A stretch of 30,088 bases of DNA from CAZTHL01 sp964613585 (lineage in GTDB: Bacteria; Pseudomonadota; Alphaproteobacteria; DSM-16000; Inquilinaceae): NCBI GenBank assembly GCA_964613585.1, contig CAZTHL010000045.1, positions 1 through 30,088 of the forward strand, in the 5' to 3' direction. This document shows, in pieces, positions 1 to 8,278 of the stretch (position 1 is its first letter; the number at the start of each line of letters is the position of its first letter). The position numbers and the translations under genes are program-made. The notes under the pieces were generated by a model that was given only the letters and a program-made list of their open reading frames with translations, was not told the origin of the DNA and did not search any database.

Positions 1-1
1 G

Positions 2-253
2 CTCGACGACGACGCCGGGACGGCCGACGCCGAGCCGCCGACCGGCCAGGCCGGTCCGGCCGCGATCCTCGAGCTTCACGACGACGCCGGGACGGCCGAC
101 GCCGAGCCGCCGACCGACCAGGCCGGTCCGGCCGCGATCCTCGAGCTCGACGACGACGCCGGGACGGCCGGCGCCGAGCCGCCGACCGACCAGGCCGGTC
201 CGGCCGCGATCCTCGAGCTCGACGACGACGCCGGGACGGCCGGCGCCGAGCCG
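2..253 (+). repeat. 72-bp in-frame tandem repeat, about 3.5 copies
   Basis: Three full 72-bp units lie at 2-73, 74-145 and 146-217, and a half unit at 218-253. Each encodes 24 residues starting L-D/H-D-D-A-G-T-A and ending A-A-I-L-E. Neighbouring full units differ at only about 2-3 nucleotides, which points to recent duplication. The array reaches the window edge, so the true copy number may be higher. Confidence 0.95.
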
Positions 254-490
254 GACGCGCCGGGCATGGATCCGGATCACCTCTGGATATCGGATCCGGG
301 CCCGGAGGAACACGGCGTCGAGGCCGACGCGCCGGCTGCCGAATCGCGCCTGCCGGATGCCGACACGCTCAGGTCCGTGGCCGACATTCGGAAGCGGCGC
401 GGCGGTCGCGGCCGATCGGCCCGGAAGGCCGCAAGCGCGGCGGCCCAAGGCGGCACGCCGAGCCCCGCCGACCCCAACGACCCGTCCTAG
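2..490 (+). CDS. 3' end of a repeat-tailed protein, possibly FliH (partial)
   Basis: An open frame enters from the left edge and ends at TAG 488-490, so the N-terminus is outside the window. The visible 162 residues are not a recognisable domain. They begin with about 3.5 copies of a 24-residue Ala/Asp/Glu/Pro-rich repeat and continue into an acidic stretch and a basic Arg/Lys-rich tail (RKRRGGRGRSARK). Immediately downstream are fliN, flbD and flhA. In several Rhodospirillales flagellar clusters the gene before fliN is fliH, the negative regulator of the FliI export ATPase, so FliH is the best positional guess. No FliH-specific residues are visible, and the repeats are not a known FliH feature. 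Another flagellar or unrelated protein is possible. An internal ATG at 266 is not needed, because the frame is open upstream. Confidence 0.5.
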   Translation, partial: LDDDAGTADAEPPTGQAGPAAILELHDDAGTADAEPPTDQAGPAAILELDDDAGTAGAEPPTDQAGPAAILELDDDAGTAGAEPDAPGMDPDHLWISDPGPEEHGVEADAPAAESRLPDADTLRSVADIRKRRGGRGRSARKAASAAAQGGTPSPADPNDPS

Positions 491-540
491 CCCACGCAAC
501 CGGCCGGAGGATGGCCGGCCGGCAAACGCAGGAGCCGATC

Positions 541-873
541 ATGACCGACACCGACAGCCTGGATCTCGACGATCTCGACACGCCCATGGAGGCGGACGAG
601 GCGGACGATCTGCCGGCCCAGCAGATCGCCAAGGATCTCGAGGCGATCTACGACATCCCGGTGCAGATCTCCGCCGTGCTCGGCAAGACGACGATGCAGG
701 TAAACCAGCTGCTCAAGCTGGGCCGCGGCGCCGTCGTCGAGCTCGACCGCAAGGTCGGCGAGGCCATAGACATATACGTGAACAATCGGCTTGTCGCGCG
801 CGGTGAGGTTGTCCTCGTCGAGGACCGGCTGGGCGTCACCATGACGGAAATCATCAAGTCGGACCGCGGCTGA
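541..873 (+). CDS. fliN: Flagellar motor switch protein FliN
   Basis: Encodes 110 residues. FliN forms part of the flagellar C-ring (switch complex) with FliM and FliG and docks FliH/FliI at the export gate. After an acidic N-terminal leader of about 30 residues, the whole protein is a SpoA/FliN C-terminal domain: residues around DIPVQISAVLGKT, then LLKLGRGAVVELD and VARGEVVLVEDRLGVTMTEI are the family hallmarks. I chose ATG 541 over the in-frame ATG at 511 because AGGAG sits about 7 bases upstream of 541 and the extra ten residues from 511 are not FliN-like. It follows the repeat-tailed gene by 50 bp and precedes flbD by 53 bp, consistent with an operon. The short length is usual for alphaproteobacterial FliN. 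Confidence 0.95.
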   Translation: MTDTDSLDLDDLDTPMEADEADDLPAQQIAKDLEAIYDIPVQISAVLGKTTMQVNQLLKLGRGAVVELDRKVGEAIDIYVNNRLVARGEVVLVEDRLGVTMTEIIKSDRG

Positions 874-879
874 GCCGCT

Positions 880-900
880 CCGGCCGAATCCTTCGGCCGG
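880..900 (+). terminator. Perfect 9-bp hairpin between fliN and flbD
   Basis: CCGGCCGAA at 880-888 and its exact reverse complement at 892-900 flank a 3-base loop, seven bases after the fliN stop. There is no T-tract, so it may act as an attenuator, an mRNA-stability element or a Rho-linked terminator rather than a full intrinsic terminator. A GANTC site (GAATC, 886-890) lies across the arm and loop. Confidence 0.5.
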
Positions 901-926
901 CCAGAGACACAAGGGAGATCGCGCCC

Positions 927-2300
<1,374 letters not shown>

Positions 2301-2337
2301 CGCCCCCCGGCCGGGCCTCGCGGCCTCGGCCGCCCGA

Positions 2338-2365
2338 CCCTTCACTCCAGGCCCTTCACTCCAGG
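2338..2365. repeat. 14-bp perfect direct tandem repeat upstream of flhA
   Basis: CCCTTCACTCCAGG occurs twice without a gap (2338-2351 and 2352-2365) in the 78-bp flbD-flhA spacer, ending 13 bases before the flhA start codon. It may simply be a slippage duplication. It lies where it could affect flhA translation. Confidence 0.9.
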
Positions 2366-2378
2366 ACGGACACGACGG

Positions 2379-4514
2379 ATGGCTGAGCCGCCGACCCCTG
2401 AAAGCCCGGTCGCCTCCGGCGGCCGCTCCCTGCCGAACCTCGGCGCGACGCTCCGGGACGTCGTCGACACGGTGCTGCGCGGAGAGATCGCGCTGGCCCT
2501 CGGCGTCGTGGCGATCCTTGTCGTCCTGATCCTGCCGATGCCGACATGGCTGCTCGACATGAGCCTGGCCCTGTCGATGACCTTCTCCGTGCTGATCCTG
2601 ATGACCGTGCTGTTCATCTCACGGCCGCTCGAGTTCAGCTCGTTCCCGACGATCCTGCTGATCGCCACGATGATCCGGCTGTCGCTCAATCTGGCGTCGA
2701 CCCGGCTGATCCTGTCCAACGGCCATGAAGGTCCCGATGCCGCCGGCAAGGTGATCGAGGCCTTCGGCAGCTTTGTGATGGGCGGCAACTTCGTCATCGG
2801 GCTCATCGTCTTCGGCATACTGGTGATCGTGAACTTCGTCGTCATCACCAAGGGCTCGGGCCGCATCGCCGAGGTGTCCGCCCGGTTCAGCCTGGACGCC
2901 ATGCCCGGCAAGCAGATGGCCATCGACGCCGACCTCTCGGCCGGGCTGATCGACGAGCAGGAGGCCCGTCGGCGGCGGCGTGAACTCGAGGACGAGAGCA
3001 ACTTCTTCGGGGCCATGGACGGTGCCGCCAAGTTCGTCCGCGGCGACGCCATCGCCGGCCTCCTGATCACCTTCATCAACGTCATCGGCGGCATCATCAT
3101 CGGCACCGCCCAGCAGGACCTGACCATCGGCCAGGCGGCCCAGAGCTACACCGCGCTCACCGTCGGCGACGGGCTGGTCAGCCAGATCCCGGCGCTCATC
3201 GTCTCGGTGGCCGCCGGCATGCTGGTGTCCAAGGCCGGGGTCACCATGACCGCGGACAAGGCCGTGTTCGGCCAGCTCGGCGGCTATCCGAAGGCCCTGG
3301 CGCTGGCCTCGCTGCTGTCGGGCTGCCTTGCGCTCCTGCCGGGCATTCCGCCGCTGCCCTTCCTCGGCCTTTCGCTGCTCACCGGCGGCATCGCCTTCAA
3401 GCTGTCACGCGAGCGGCGGCGCACGGCCGAGCAGGAGAAGGTGGCCGAGCAGGAGCGGCAGAAGGCGGCGCCGGTGGCCGAGGAGCCCATCGGCACCGCG
3501 CTCGCCATCGACCAGGTGCGCCTGGAGCTCGGCTACGCCCTGCTGCCGCTCATCAACGGCGACGGCGGGCACCGGCTCACCGACCAGATCAAGGGCCTGC
3601 GCCGGCAGCTGGCCGGGGACATGGGCTTCGTCATGCCCTCGGTCCGCATCCAGGACAATCTTCAGCTGCCGGCCAACACCTACATGATCCGCATCAAGGA
3701 GATCGAGGCCGGCAGCGGCGACCTGCGCCCGAACATGCTGCTGGTCATGGACCCCCGCGGCGAGGCGATCACCCTGTCCGGCGAGGCCACCACGGAGCCG
3801 ACCTTCGGCCTGCCGGCCACCTGGATCGACACCGCCAACCGCGAGGAAGCCGCGTTCAAGGGCTATACCGTGGTCGACCCGCAGACCGTGGTGACGACGC
3901 ACCTGACCGAGATCATCAAGGACTACATGCCGGAGCTGCTGTCCTACGCGGAGACGCAGAAGCTGCTCGACGAGCTCGACAAGGACCACCAGAAGCTGGT
4001 CGCCGACGTGGTACCGAACCAGCTCACCGTGGCCGGGCTGCAGCGGGTGCTCCAGCATCTTCTGGCGGAGCGGGTGTCGATCCGCGATCTGCCGACGATC
4101 CTCGAGGGCGTCGCCGAGGCCTGCGGCCATACCCGCAACATCAGCGCCATCGCCGAGCATGTGCGCTCGCGACTGTCACGCCAGCTCTCCGCCGCGCACA
4201 CCAGCGACAACGGATACATTCCGATCCTGACCCTGTCGCCGCATTGGGAAAACTCCTTCGCCGAGTCGGTGGTGGGCGAGGGCGACGAGCGGCAGCTCGC
4301 CATGGCGCCGACCAGGCTGCAGGAATTCATCGGCGCGGTGCGGGGCAAGATCGAGCACCACGCCATGCTCGGCGAGATGCCGGTGCTGCTGACCAGCCCC
4401 GGCATCCGCGCCTATGTCCGCTCGATCATCGAGCGGTGCCGCCCGGCCACCGCGGTCATGTCGCACAACGAGATCCATCCCAAGGCCAAGATCAAGACGC
4501 TGGGCCAGGTGTGA
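2379..4514 (+). CDS. flhA: Flagellar type III export gate protein FlhA
   Basis: 711 residues, the normal family length. FlhA forms the nonameric ring of the flagellar export gate in the inner membrane and takes part in proton-coupled export. About eight hydrophobic segments occupy residues 36-330. The conserved FHIPEP cytoplasmic loop is seen at about 154-190 (VITKGSGRIAEVSARF, then LDAMPGKQMAIDADL), followed by FFGAMDGAAKFVRGD (209-223), a region that contains the essential Asp in homologues. A charged Glu/Gln/Arg linker at about 345-370 leads into the soluble C-terminal domain, which binds chaperone-substrate complexes. The Shine-Dalgarno sequence is weak (GGACGG region). The usual fliR and flhB neighbours do not follow directly; the next gene is the FliK-like one. 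Confidence 0.97.
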   Translation: MAEPPTPESPVASGGRSLPNLGATLRDVVDTVLRGEIALALGVVAILVVLILPMPTWLLDMSLALSMTFSVLILMTVLFISRPLEFSSFPTILLIATMIRLSLNLASTRLILSNGHEGPDAAGKVIEAFGSFVMGGNFVIGLIVFGILVIVNFVVITKGSGRIAEVSARFSLDAMPGKQMAIDADLSAGLIDEQEARRRRRELEDESNFFGAMDGAAKFVRGDAIAGLLITFINVIGGIIIGTAQQDLTIGQAAQSYTALTVGDGLVSQIPALIVSVAAGMLVSKAGVTMTADKAVFGQLGGYPKALALASLLSGCLALLPGIPPLPFLGLSLLTGGIAFKLSRERRRTAEQEKVAEQERQKAAPVAEEPIGTALAIDQVRLELGYALLPLINGDGGHRLTDQIKGLRRQLAGDMGFVMPSVRIQDNLQLPANTYMIRIKEIEAGSGDLRPNMLLVMDPRGEAITLSGEATTEPTFGLPATWIDTANREEAAFKGYTVVDPQTVVTTHLTEIIKDYMPELLSYAETQKLLDELDKDHQKLVADVVPNQLTVAGLQRVLQHLLAERVSIRDLPTILEGVAEACGHTRNISAIAEHVRSRLSRQLSAAHTSDNGYIPILTLSPHWENSFAESVVGEGDERQLAMAPTRLQEFIGAVRGKIEHHAMLGEMPVLLTSPGIRAYVRSIIERCRPATAVMSHNEIHPKAKIKTLGQV

Positions 4515-4529
4515 CGGAGGCGCAAGGGG

Positions 4530-4580
4530 ATGCCCGCCCCCGTCGTTGAGTTGGTCGGCCGGGCGGCCACCCGTCCATGA
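4530..4580 (+). CDS. Possible 16-codon leader ORF overlapping the FliK-like start
   Basis: ATG 4530 is preceded by a good ribosome binding site (GGAGG, then AAGGGG) just after the flhA stop. It opens a 16-codon frame (MPAPVVELVGRAATRP) whose TGA (4578-4580) overlaps the ATG (4577-4579) of the next gene as ATGA. The next gene has no clear ribosome binding site of its own and has an in-frame stop at 4547, so it cannot start much further upstream. Translational coupling through this leader is a plausible reading. The peptide itself resembles nothing I know, and this may be chance. Confidence 0.3.
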   Translation: MPAPVVELVGRAATRP

Positions 4581-6139
4581 CCGCGCCGCTGTCCCTTGCC
4601 GCCGCCGTGACCGAGCCGGCGGCTGCCCAGGGGCCGTCGTCCGAGGGCGGCACCGAGGCCGTCCGGATCGAGCTGCTGCGGGCCGCTGCCGCGCTGATCG
4701 CCCGGCTCGGCGCGGCGACGCGGCCGCAACTGCTGTCCGCCACGGTGCTGGCCGCGCCCGAGACCGGCACCAGCCTCTCGGCCGGCGGCCCGGCTGGCGA
4801 GATCGCCCGGCTGCGCACCTCCTGGGGAGAGCTGTTGGTGCGGACGATGCGGCCGTTGCCCGCCGCCGGGCAGGTGCTGGTGCTGCGGCTCCCGCCCCTC
4901 GGCGCCACCGCCGGCGGCACGGTCTCGGGCGCGGCAGCCGTTACCATTGACCTCGCAAGGCCGCTGCCGGCGACGCTGCTGCTGCCGGTCCCGCCCCGGC
5001 CGCCGTCGACCGCCCCGCCTGCGCCGGCGCAGGCGGGGCCGGCGACCGGGGCCTCGCCGCGGGGCGTCACGGCCGGCGGCAGCGCACCGGCTCCGCCCGC
5101 GACCGGCGACGGCCCTGCCGCGACCGGTGAACGCGCGATCGGCACTGCCGCCACGCCGTCGGCCGCCCGCTCCGGGCCGGCCCCCGCAGCCGCGACCGGT
5201 CTCCCCGGCCCCATGGCTCCGCCCGGGACGCCCGGCCCAAGCGCCCACGGCGCTCGTCACGGCGCGGCCCGTCCGGCCGGCGCGATGGCCACGGGCGGCC
5301 TCCAGGGCACCGGGCCGCCCCCGGTGGGCGCCAATTCCCTGGGCACGGCCGCCCTGGGCACGCTTGAGGTCGCCGCGGGGGCCGCCTCGGCGCTGCTCGC
5401 GGCGCGGGCGGACCGTGCCGCCGCCGCCCAGCCGGTCGCGCCGGCGCTCGGCTGGCTCACCGCTTCGGAGGGCGGCGCGGGGCGGGCCGGCTTTCCCGTG
5501 CTGGAGGAGACGATCGGCTTACTGCGGGCCATGGCACCGGCAGCCGCCGAGCCACGGCTCACCTCGACGGTGCCACAGCCGGGCCCCCGCCTGGGCGCCG
5601 CGCTCTTGTTCCTGCTCGCGGCCATGCGCGGCGGCGACGCGCGCGGATGGCTCGGTGAGGCGCCTTCCCGGGCGCTCGAGCACGCCGGCCGAGGCGATCT
5701 GGTCAGCCGACTCGGCGCCGAGCTGGCCGCCGCCGGCCGCCCGGCCTCGGAGGGGCTGTCCGGCGAATGGCGCAGCCAGCACCTGCCGATTCTGTATCAG
5801 GGCGAGTGGAGCAGCCTGCGTCTGTCCGTGCAGCGCCGCGCCGGCCGCGGCGACGGCCCGGAGGACGTACCCGGTCGCGACGGCCAGCGCTTCCTCGTCG
5901 AGCTCGAGCTGAGCCGGCTCGGCCCGCTGCAGCTGGACGGACGGGTGCGACAGAAGCGGCTCGACCTTGCCCTGCGCTCGCTCATCGCGTTTCCGCTCGA
6001 GCTGCGCCGGGGCGCCGCCGGCGTCTTCGGCGATGCCCTGGAGGCCATCGGCTTCCACGGCGCCATCCGCTTCCAGACCGGGCTGCAGAACTGGGTTTGG
6101 TTGCGCGGAGACGAATCGGCCTCGAGCGGTTCCGCCTGA
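4577..6139 (+). CDS. FliK-like protein: Ala/Pro/Gly-rich with C-terminal hook-length-control-type domain
   Basis: 520 residues. Residues 1-125 are a moderately conserved-looking N-terminal part. About 126-260 is a low-complexity Ala/Pro/Gly/Thr-rich linker of extreme GC. The C-terminal 110 residues (from about 400) form a folded domain: LPILYQGEWSSLRLSVQRR, then FLVELELSRLGPLQLDGRV and a LEAIGFHGAIRFQ end. This layout, with a disordered middle and a C-terminal beta-rich domain with the strand pattern 'ELSRLGPLQLDGRV', matches FliK/Flg_hook proteins, which measure hook length and switch export specificity via FlhB. Position directly after flhA supports a flagellar role. I have not seen a decisive signature, so no symbol is given. 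The final codons and TGA lie inside a dispersed repeat, so the C-terminus may have been altered by repeat insertion. Confidence 0.7.
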   Translation: MTAPLSLAAAVTEPAAAQGPSSEGGTEAVRIELLRAAAALIARLGAATRPQLLSATVLAAPETGTSLSAGGPAGEIARLRTSWGELLVRTMRPLPAAGQVLVLRLPPLGATAGGTVSGAAAVTIDLARPLPATLLLPVPPRPPSTAPPAPAQAGPATGASPRGVTAGGSAPAPPATGDGPAATGERAIGTAATPSAARSGPAPAAATGLPGPMAPPGTPGPSAHGARHGAARPAGAMATGGLQGTGPPPVGANSLGTAALGTLEVAAGAASALLAARADRAAAAQPVAPALGWLTASEGGAGRAGFPVLEETIGLLRAMAPAAAEPRLTSTVPQPGPRLGAALLFLLAAMRGGDARGWLGEAPSRALEHAGRGDLVSRLGAELAAAGRPASEGLSGEWRSQHLPILYQGEWSSLRLSVQRRAGRGDGPEDVPGRDGQRFLVELELSRLGPLQLDGRVRQKRLDLALRSLIAFPLELRRGAAGVFGDALEAIGFHGAIRFQTGLQNWVWLRGDESASSGSA

Positions 6140-6260
6140 CGCGCAATCGGCACCGGCCCGCTGCCCCGCCCGGCCAGCCTGAGCATGCTGTCGTTGGGTG
6201 GCCGGGCGGGGAGCGGGCCGGCCATGCCACCGGACCCGGGCGGACCCGGATACGCTCTAG
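6121..6260 (-). repeat. Dispersed inverted repeat element, copy A (inverted orientation)
   Basis: Reading the minus strand from 6260, the sequence begins CTAGAGCGTATCCGG and ends GGCGGAACCGCTCGAG. It aligns along its length with copies at 9634-9757 and 29777-29908. A 29-nt core (6166-6194) is identical to 29833-29861. An internal hairpin pairs 6155-6176 with 6199-6219 almost perfectly around a loop containing AGCATGCT. The element fills the whole gap between the converging FliK-like and fliJ genes. It carries the TAG of fliJ (6257-6259) at one end and the TGA of the FliK-like gene (6137-6139) at the other. It could serve as a bidirectional terminator. Confidence 0.9.
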
Positions 6261-6691
6261 CGGCCGCGGCGCTGGCGGTGCGCGCGAACGCCGCCGATCT
6301 CGTCGTAGGCGGCCGTCTCCAGCCGCTTGAAGCGGGCCTCCTCGCGACGCTCGCGCTCCGCCTGGGCCAGCTCATAGCGCTTGACCTCCTGGTAGGCCTC
6401 GCCGATCCGGCGCTGGGCGGCCTCCATCTCCCGGCCGATCTGCGCGCGCGTGCCCTCCAGCCGCTGCCGGCGCCGGCGCATGGCGGCGGCAAAGTCATGG
6501 AACGCGAAGCCGGGCGCGTGGCCGGATCGGAAAGCCTCCTCCTCCCGCGCGACCTCCTGGTCGATCCCGGCCAGGTCACGGTCCAGATCCGACGCCAGGC
6601 CTTCGAGCTCGGCCAGGGCGCGGCGCTGCTCGTGGAGCTGCCAGCGGTGCAGCGCGATCAGCGAGACCAGGGTGCCGCCGCCCTTCCTCAC
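6257..6691 (-). CDS. fliJ: Flagellar export protein FliJ
   Basis: 144 residues, almost entirely charged alpha-helical heptad sequence predicted to form an antiparallel coiled coil, which is how FliJ is built. FliJ is the central stalk of the FliI6 export ATPase, resembling the gamma subunit of F1-ATPase, and contacts FlhA. Sequence similarity in this family is always low, so the call rests on length, coiled-coil character and its place directly after fliI. The GTG start (6689-6691) overlaps the fliI TGA as GTGA, indicating translational coupling. The TAG stop (6257-6259) coincides with the end of a dispersed repeat element. Confidence 0.85.
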   Translation of the reverse strand: MRKGGGTLVSLIALHRWQLHEQRRALAELEGLASDLDRDLAGIDQEVAREEEAFRSGHAPGFAFHDFAAAMRRRRQRLEGTRAQIGREMEAAQRRIGEAYQEVKRYELAQAERERREEARFKRLETAAYDEIGGVRAHRQRRGR

Positions 6692-8061
6692 GCGGTTGCC
6701 TTCCCTGGCTCGGCCTCGGGCAGCGCGCTGGCCGGCGGCGTCATCTCCAGCGCCCGGGCAAGCTCCCGATAGCTCGTCGCCAGATCGGCACGCTCCGACC
6801 GGTTCTGCGACAGGAACGCCTCCAGCGCGGGATAGAAATGAATCGCCTCGTCGACCGCCGAGTCGCGCCCCCGGGTGTAGGCGCCGAGCCGGATCAGCTC
6901 GGCCATGTTCTCGTAGGTCGACAGGAGGGCGCGGGCCCGATTCACCAGCGCGGTCTCGTCGGGCTTGTTGCAGCCGGGCATGACCCGTGAGATCGACCGC
7001 AGGACGTTGATCGCAGGATAGCGGCCGCGCTCGGCGATGGCGCGCTCGAGCACGATGTGGCCGTCCACCATGCCGCGGACGGCATCGGAGATCGGCTCGT
7101 TATGGTCGTCACCCTCGACCAGCACCGTGAACAGGCCGGTGATGGCGCCCGCCCCGGACCCCGGGCCGGCGCGCTCGAGCAAGCGCGCTAGCTCGCCGAA
7201 GGTGGTCGGCGGGTAGCCCTTGGTGGTCGGCGGCTCGCCGGCGGACAGGCCGATCTCACGCTGCGCCATGGCGAAGCGGGTGACGCTGTCCATCAGGCAG
7301 AGCACGTGGCGGCCGCGGTCGCGGAAATGCTCGGCCACGGCCATCATCGTGAAGGCGGCCTGCCGGCGCATCAGCGGAGTCTCGTCGGAGGTGGCGACCA
7401 CCACCACGCTGCGCGCCATCCCCTCCTCGCCGAGATCGTCCTCAATGAATTCCTGAACCTCGCGGCCACGCTCGCCGATCAGGCCGATGACGTTGACCTC
7501 GGCGTCGGTGTAGCGGGCCATCATCGACATCAGCACCGACTTGCCCACACCCGATCCGGAGAAGATGCCCATGCGCTGGCCATGGCAGCAGGTGGCGAAC
7601 GCGTTGAGGGCCCGCACGCCGAGATCGAGCTTGCCGTTGATGCGGTGGCGCTGATGCGCGGGCGGCGGGCGGTTGTGCAGCGAGACCGGCGCCTTGCCCT
7701 GACTGAGCGGCCCCTTGCCATCGATGGGGGCACCGAAGGCATCGACGGCCCGGCCGAGCCACGCATCCGACGGAAAGATGGCGGGCTGGCTCTCGGTGAC
7801 CTCGGCCCGGCAGCCGAGCCCGATCCCGTCAAGGGCGCCGAACGGCATGAGCAGAGCGCGGGCCTCCCGAAACCCGACAACCTCGCAGGGCACCAGACGG
7901 CCATCCCTGGCGTGCACGAGGCAGCGACTGCCGATTGACAGTGAATGCTCAATGCCGCCAATCTCCACGAGCAAGCCGAGCACGGCAGACACACGCCCGA
8001 ACACCTTGTGGGACGGGACGGCGTCGACGGCCTCGGTCAGAGCCGGCAACACTGTTGCCAC
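6688..8061 (-). CDS. fliI: Flagellum-specific ATP synthase/export ATPase FliI
   Basis: 457 residues, normal for the family. FliI is the hexameric cytoplasmic ATPase of flagellar type III export. It has an N-terminal beta-barrel region (to about residue 100), Walker A SGSGVGKS (168-175), the GERGREVQEF segment (197-206), Walker B HVLCLMDS (252-259) and the SAGEPPTTKGYPPTTF loop (273-288), all diagnostic of FliI/SctN rather than F1 beta. It starts at GTG 8061 with GGGAG about 8 bases upstream. It is divergent from ctrA and followed by fliJ with a 4-bp overlap; the ctrA / fliI-fliJ arrangement is common in alphaproteobacteria. In Caulobacter the fliI promoter is under CtrA control, which fits the half-sites in the shared upstream region. 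Confidence 0.97.
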   Translation of the reverse strand: MATVLPALTEAVDAVPSHKVFGRVSAVLGLLVEIGGIEHSLSIGSRCLVHARDGRLVPCEVVGFREARALLMPFGALDGIGLGCRAEVTESQPAIFPSDAWLGRAVDAFGAPIDGKGPLSQGKAPVSLHNRPPPAHQRHRINGKLDLGVRALNAFATCCHGQRMGIFSGSGVGKSVLMSMMARYTDAEVNVIGLIGERGREVQEFIEDDLGEEGMARSVVVVATSDETPLMRRQAAFTMMAVAEHFRDRGRHVLCLMDSVTRFAMAQREIGLSAGEPPTTKGYPPTTFGELARLLERAGPGSGAGAITGLFTVLVEGDDHNEPISDAVRGMVDGHIVLERAIAERGRYPAINVLRSISRVMPGCNKPDETALVNRARALLSTYENMAELIRLGAYTRGRDSAVDEAIHFYPALEAFLSQNRSERADLATSYRELARALEMTPPASALPEAEPGKATA

Positions 8062-8096
8062 GGATCACTCCCGATCGAGACGGCGGGGACGGCCCC

Positions 8097-8130
8097 GCAG
8101 GTCAGTGGCCTGGAAAATCGGCTGACCTGC
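8097..8130. promoter_or_regulatory. 9-bp perfect inverted repeat in the fliI-ctrA divergent region
   Basis: GCAGGTCAG (8097-8105) and CTGACCTGC (8122-8130) are exact reverse complements separated by 16 bases, 36-69 bp upstream of the fliI start. The arms are 25 bp centre to centre, so this may be an operator for a dimeric regulator or a hairpin in the fliI leader. It directly abuts the AT-rich block with CtrA-like half-sites. The protein that would bind it cannot be named. Confidence 0.55.
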
Positions 8131-8145
8131 TTAATTTCAGGTAAA
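8131..8145 (+). promoter_or_regulatory. CtrA-box-like site, TTAA-N7-TAAA
   Basis: TTAA at 8131-8134 and TAAA at 8142-8145 are separated by exactly 7 bases. The CtrA consensus known from Caulobacter is TTAA-N7-TTAA(C), so this has one mismatch in the second half. It lies between fliI and ctrA, where both autoregulation of ctrA and control of fliI would be expected. Confidence 0.45.
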
Positions 8146-8167
8146 TTTTCGGATATCCTCAATTTTA

Positions 8168-8182
8168 GTAATGCTTCGTTAA
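8168..8182 (-). promoter_or_regulatory. CtrA-box-like site on the minus strand, TTAA-N7-TTAC
   Basis: On the minus strand TTAA (8182-8179), seven bases, then TTAC (8171-8168). One mismatch to the TTAA-N7-TTAA consensus. The TTAA half is part of the palindrome GTTAAC (8178-8183). Confidence 0.45.
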
Positions 8183-8193
8183 CTTCTCGGTTG

Positions 8194-8207
8194 TTAACCT
8201 TGGTTAA
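8194..8207. promoter_or_regulatory. TTAACC-TT-GGTTAA palindrome (TTAA half-sites spaced by 6)
   Basis: A perfect inverted repeat TTAACC / GGTTAA with a 2-base centre, giving TTAA-N6-TTAA on both strands, one base short of the CtrA spacing. A further GTTAAC stands at 8178-8183. Together these make 8131-8207 exceptionally rich in TTAA for such a GC-rich genome, 72 bp upstream of the ctrA start. Confidence 0.5.
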
Positions 8208-8278
8208 GATGGCCAAGCATGATGTACGGCCGGTAGGTCTAGCCTACACACCGACCAGAAGGTTCAAGGAGCAGAACC

